Made by a program: the position numbers and the translations under genes. From NCBI GenBank assembly GCA_004214055.1, contig SGYT01000006.1:1-39447 (forward strand): a DNA stretch of 39,447 nucleotides, written 5' to 3'. The DNA is from Candidatus Actinomarinales bacterium. Lineage in GTDB: Bacteria > Actinomycetota > Acidimicrobiia > Actinomarinales > Actinomarinaceae. Below are positions 37,413-39,447 of this stretch, piece by piece; within the stretch, counting starts at the first letter, position 1; the number at the start of each line of letters is the position of its first letter. Below the pieces are notes generated by a model. That model was given only the letters and a program-made list of their open reading frames with translations, was not told where the DNA came from and searched no databases.

Positions 37413-39125
37413 ATGACAAAAGAAACGTTATCTGGAGCAGAATTAATAGTTAGAACCCTTGAATATTTAAAAATTTCTACGGTTTTTGGACTCCCAGGTG
37501 GTGCAATATTGCCTGCTTATGATCCGTTGTATGACAGCCCTATAAGACACATTTTAGCAAGACATGAACAAGGTGCCGGCCATATGGCGGAAGGCTATGC
37601 ACAAGCTACAGGAGAACTTGGGGTAGTAATAGCAACCTCCGGACCTGGTGCAACAAACTTAATAACCTCATTGAACAATGCTTTAATGGACTCGACCCCA
37701 TTGCTTGCCATAACTGGACAAGTTGCAACAGAAGCAATAGGTAACGACGCTTTCCAGGAAGCTTACACAGTTGGGTTAACCATCTCAGCAACAAAACATA
37801 ATTATCTAGTTACTGATGTGAAAGAAATTCCTCAGATACTTCTTGAAGCTAAACATATTGCTACATCAGGTAGGCCTGGTCCTGTTTTAGTGGACATTCC
37901 TAAAGACATTTTGAATGACAAAACAAGTTGGGTAGAACCTAAGTTAGAAGAACTACCAGGTTATAAACCAACTTTAGAAGCAAACCCTAGGATGATTCAA
38001 CAAGCAGCTGAATTAATAAAAAATTCTAAAAAACCAATTCTGTATGTTGGTGGAGGGATAATACATTCAAAAGCCAACCAAGATCTGTTTGAGTTATCTA
38101 CAAAATATAATATACCTGTTGTTACAACTCTTATGGGTAGAGGAGCTTTCCCAGATGGCAATGACTTGTGTATAGGAATGCCTGGTATGCATGGTAATTA
38201 TACAGCAACAACCTCTATGCAGAATTCTGACTTACTTATTGCTTTAGGAGTGAGGTTTGATGACCGAGTTACCGCAAATCCTAAATTTTTTGCTCAAAAA
38301 GCCAAAGTCATCCATGCTGACATAGATCCTGCTGAAATAGGGAAAGTAAGAGAACCAGAAGTTCCTATTGTTGGAGATGCAAAAAGTGTAATTAAAGGTT
38401 TGATTGAAACATTAGGAGATACAAAAGTAGATACAAAAGATTGGCTTAAAGAGATAAAAGAAATGAAAAAAAGTTATCCTTTAAGTTATGACCAAGAAGA
38501 AAAAGGTCCACTTAAAGTTCCATATGTTCTAGAAGAGCTACAAAAAATGTCAGAAGAAGATTCCATAGTTGTTTCTGGAGTTGGCCAACACCAAATGTGG
38601 ATTTCTCTTCATTGGAAATTTACTTCCCCTAACACTTGGTTAAATTCTGGCGGTTTAGGCACAATGGGTTATTCACTTCCTGCAGCAATTGGAGCAAAAG
38701 CTGCATTTCCTGAGAAGCAAGTTCTTGCTTTAGATGGAGATGGTTGTTTCCAAATGACTTGCCAAGAGTTAATTACTGCATCTACTGAAAACATACCATT
38801 AAAGATAGTAGTTTTTAACAATGGAAATCATGGAATGGTAAGGCAATGGCAAAAAATATTTTATGATCATAGATTCTCAGCATCTGAACTAACTCATCAT
38901 ACGCCAGATTATGTAGCTCTTGCTGAAGCTATGGGAGCAGTTGGGCTTAGGATGGTTGAAAAATCGGATGTTAATAGAGTGTTCGAAGAAATGTTCAAAG
39001 TTAATGATAGGCCTGTACTAGTTGATTGTGTTGTAGACCCCGATGACATGGTCTTCCCAATGGTTCCAGCAGGCGGTAGTAATGATGTAGTACTTTTAAA
39101 TGAAGATGACTTGAAGAAAATATGA
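37413..39125 (+). CDS. ilvB: Acetolactate synthase large subunit
   Basis: GLPGGAILPAYD, RHEQGAGHMAEGYAQATGE, ThDP motif GDGCFQMTCQEL...NNGNHGMVRQWQ; GAGG SD 6 nt before ATG 37413 (track start 37401). Confidence 0.97.
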   Translation: MTKETLSGAELIVRTLEYLKISTVFGLPGGAILPAYDPLYDSPIRHILARHEQGAGHMAEGYAQATGELGVVIATSGPGATNLITSLNNALMDSTPLLAITGQVATEAIGNDAFQEAYTVGLTISATKHNYLVTDVKEIPQILLEAKHIATSGRPGPVLVDIPKDILNDKTSWVEPKLEELPGYKPTLEANPRMIQQAAELIKNSKKPILYVGGGIIHSKANQDLFELSTKYNIPVVTTLMGRGAFPDGNDLCIGMPGMHGNYTATTSMQNSDLLIALGVRFDDRVTANPKFFAQKAKVIHADIDPAEIGKVREPEVPIVGDAKSVIKGLIETLGDTKVDTKDWLKEIKEMKKSYPLSYDQEEKGPLKVPYVLEELQKMSEEDSIVVSGVGQHQMWISLHWKFTSPNTWLNSGGLGTMGYSLPAAIGAKAAFPEKQVLALDGDGCFQMTCQELITASTENIPLKIVVFNNGNHGMVRQWQKIFYDHRFSASELTHHTPDYVALAEAMGAVGLRMVEKSDVNRVFEEMFKVNDRPVLVDCVVDPDDMVFPMVPAGGSNDVVLLNEDDLKKI

Positions 39126-39447
39126 GTGAAAGAATCCTAAGCGTTCTAGTTGAAGATAAGCCAGGAGTATTAGCTAGGGTTGCATTAACTATTTCTAGAA
39201 GAGGATTCAATATTAATTCTTTATCTGTGGGGCCAACAAATATTGAAGGTAGATCAAAGATGACGATAGTTACAGAACTTGAGTCAGTAGAGCAAGTAAA
39301 AAAACAATTAAACAAGCTAGTAAATGTGATAAAGATTGTTGAATTAGATCCAGATAATACTATTGAATCTGAAGTTTTACTTATGAAAGTATCAATTAAC
39401 AAAGAAACTCAAACATCTGTTATTGAAAAAGCTTCTTTATCGGGAGC
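39122..39447 (+). CDS. ilvN: Acetolactate synthase small subunit, truncated by window edge
   Basis: ATGA overlap with ilvB; MSERILSVLVEDKPGVLARVALTISRRGFNINSLSVGPTNIEGRSKMTIVT (ACT domain); not in the ORF track because no stop in the window. Confidence 0.95.
   Translation, partial: MSERILSVLVEDKPGVLARVALTISRRGFNINSLSVGPTNIEGRSKMTIVTELESVEQVKKQLNKLVNVIKIVELDPDNTIESEVLLMKVSINKETQTSVIEKASLSG

Noticed and set aside
37606-37794. 62-aa Leu-rich - strand ORF
   Set aside because: Antisense to conserved ThDP-enzyme sequence in ilvB
39001-39402. 133-aa - strand ORF over the ilvB end and ilvN start
   Set aside because: Antisense to ilvB and the real but truncated ilvN ACT-domain CDS
1-39447. CRISPR arrays, IS elements, prophage or defence system
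   Set aside because: No repeated spacer structure, transposase, integrase or toxin/nuclease cassette seen; the HNH protein looks like the widespread chromosomal actinobacterial type

Overview
AT-rich 39.4 kb chromosomal window, almost entirely housekeeping genes packed end to end. The gene content suggests a streamlined, low-GC actinobacterium: DUF3040, an Rv1828/FtsR-type MerR regulator, SepF-YggT next to FtsZ, a long IleS, ThyX, and a structured element ahead of rsmH/mraW. The taxonomic call is inference. The core is a long minus-strand dcw (division/cell wall) operon: mraZ-rsmH-ftsL-ftsI-murE-mraY-murD-ftsW-murG-murC-murB-ftsQ-ftsZ-pgeF-yggS-sepF-yggT, with no murF. It is flanked by ileS, dksA-like, lspA, rluD-like, dnaE, thyX and nth on one side, and by HNH, MerR, DUF3040, ltaE, ROK kinase, ilvD, queG, ilvB and partial ilvN on the other. 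I saw no phage, IS element, CRISPR array or defence island. The most interesting signals are non-coding: (1) an ilvB attenuator with an undocumented 16-aa leader peptide, MKKLEILITLLVLVLM, and a rho-independent terminator; (2) a 20-nt-arm stem-loop between mraZ and rsmH that buries the rsmH start codon, and whose apical loop is perfectly complementary over 7 nt to the mraZ Shine-Dalgarno region; (3) five 10-bp-phased AAAGTGK-like boxes interleaved with the mraZ promoter; (4) an rluD-like gene whose conserved N-terminus can only be reached from a non-canonical ATA start or a frameshift; (5) divergent promoters with overlapping or palindromic -10 elements in gaps of about 30-40 bp. No computation was run; all alignments and pairings were done by eye.
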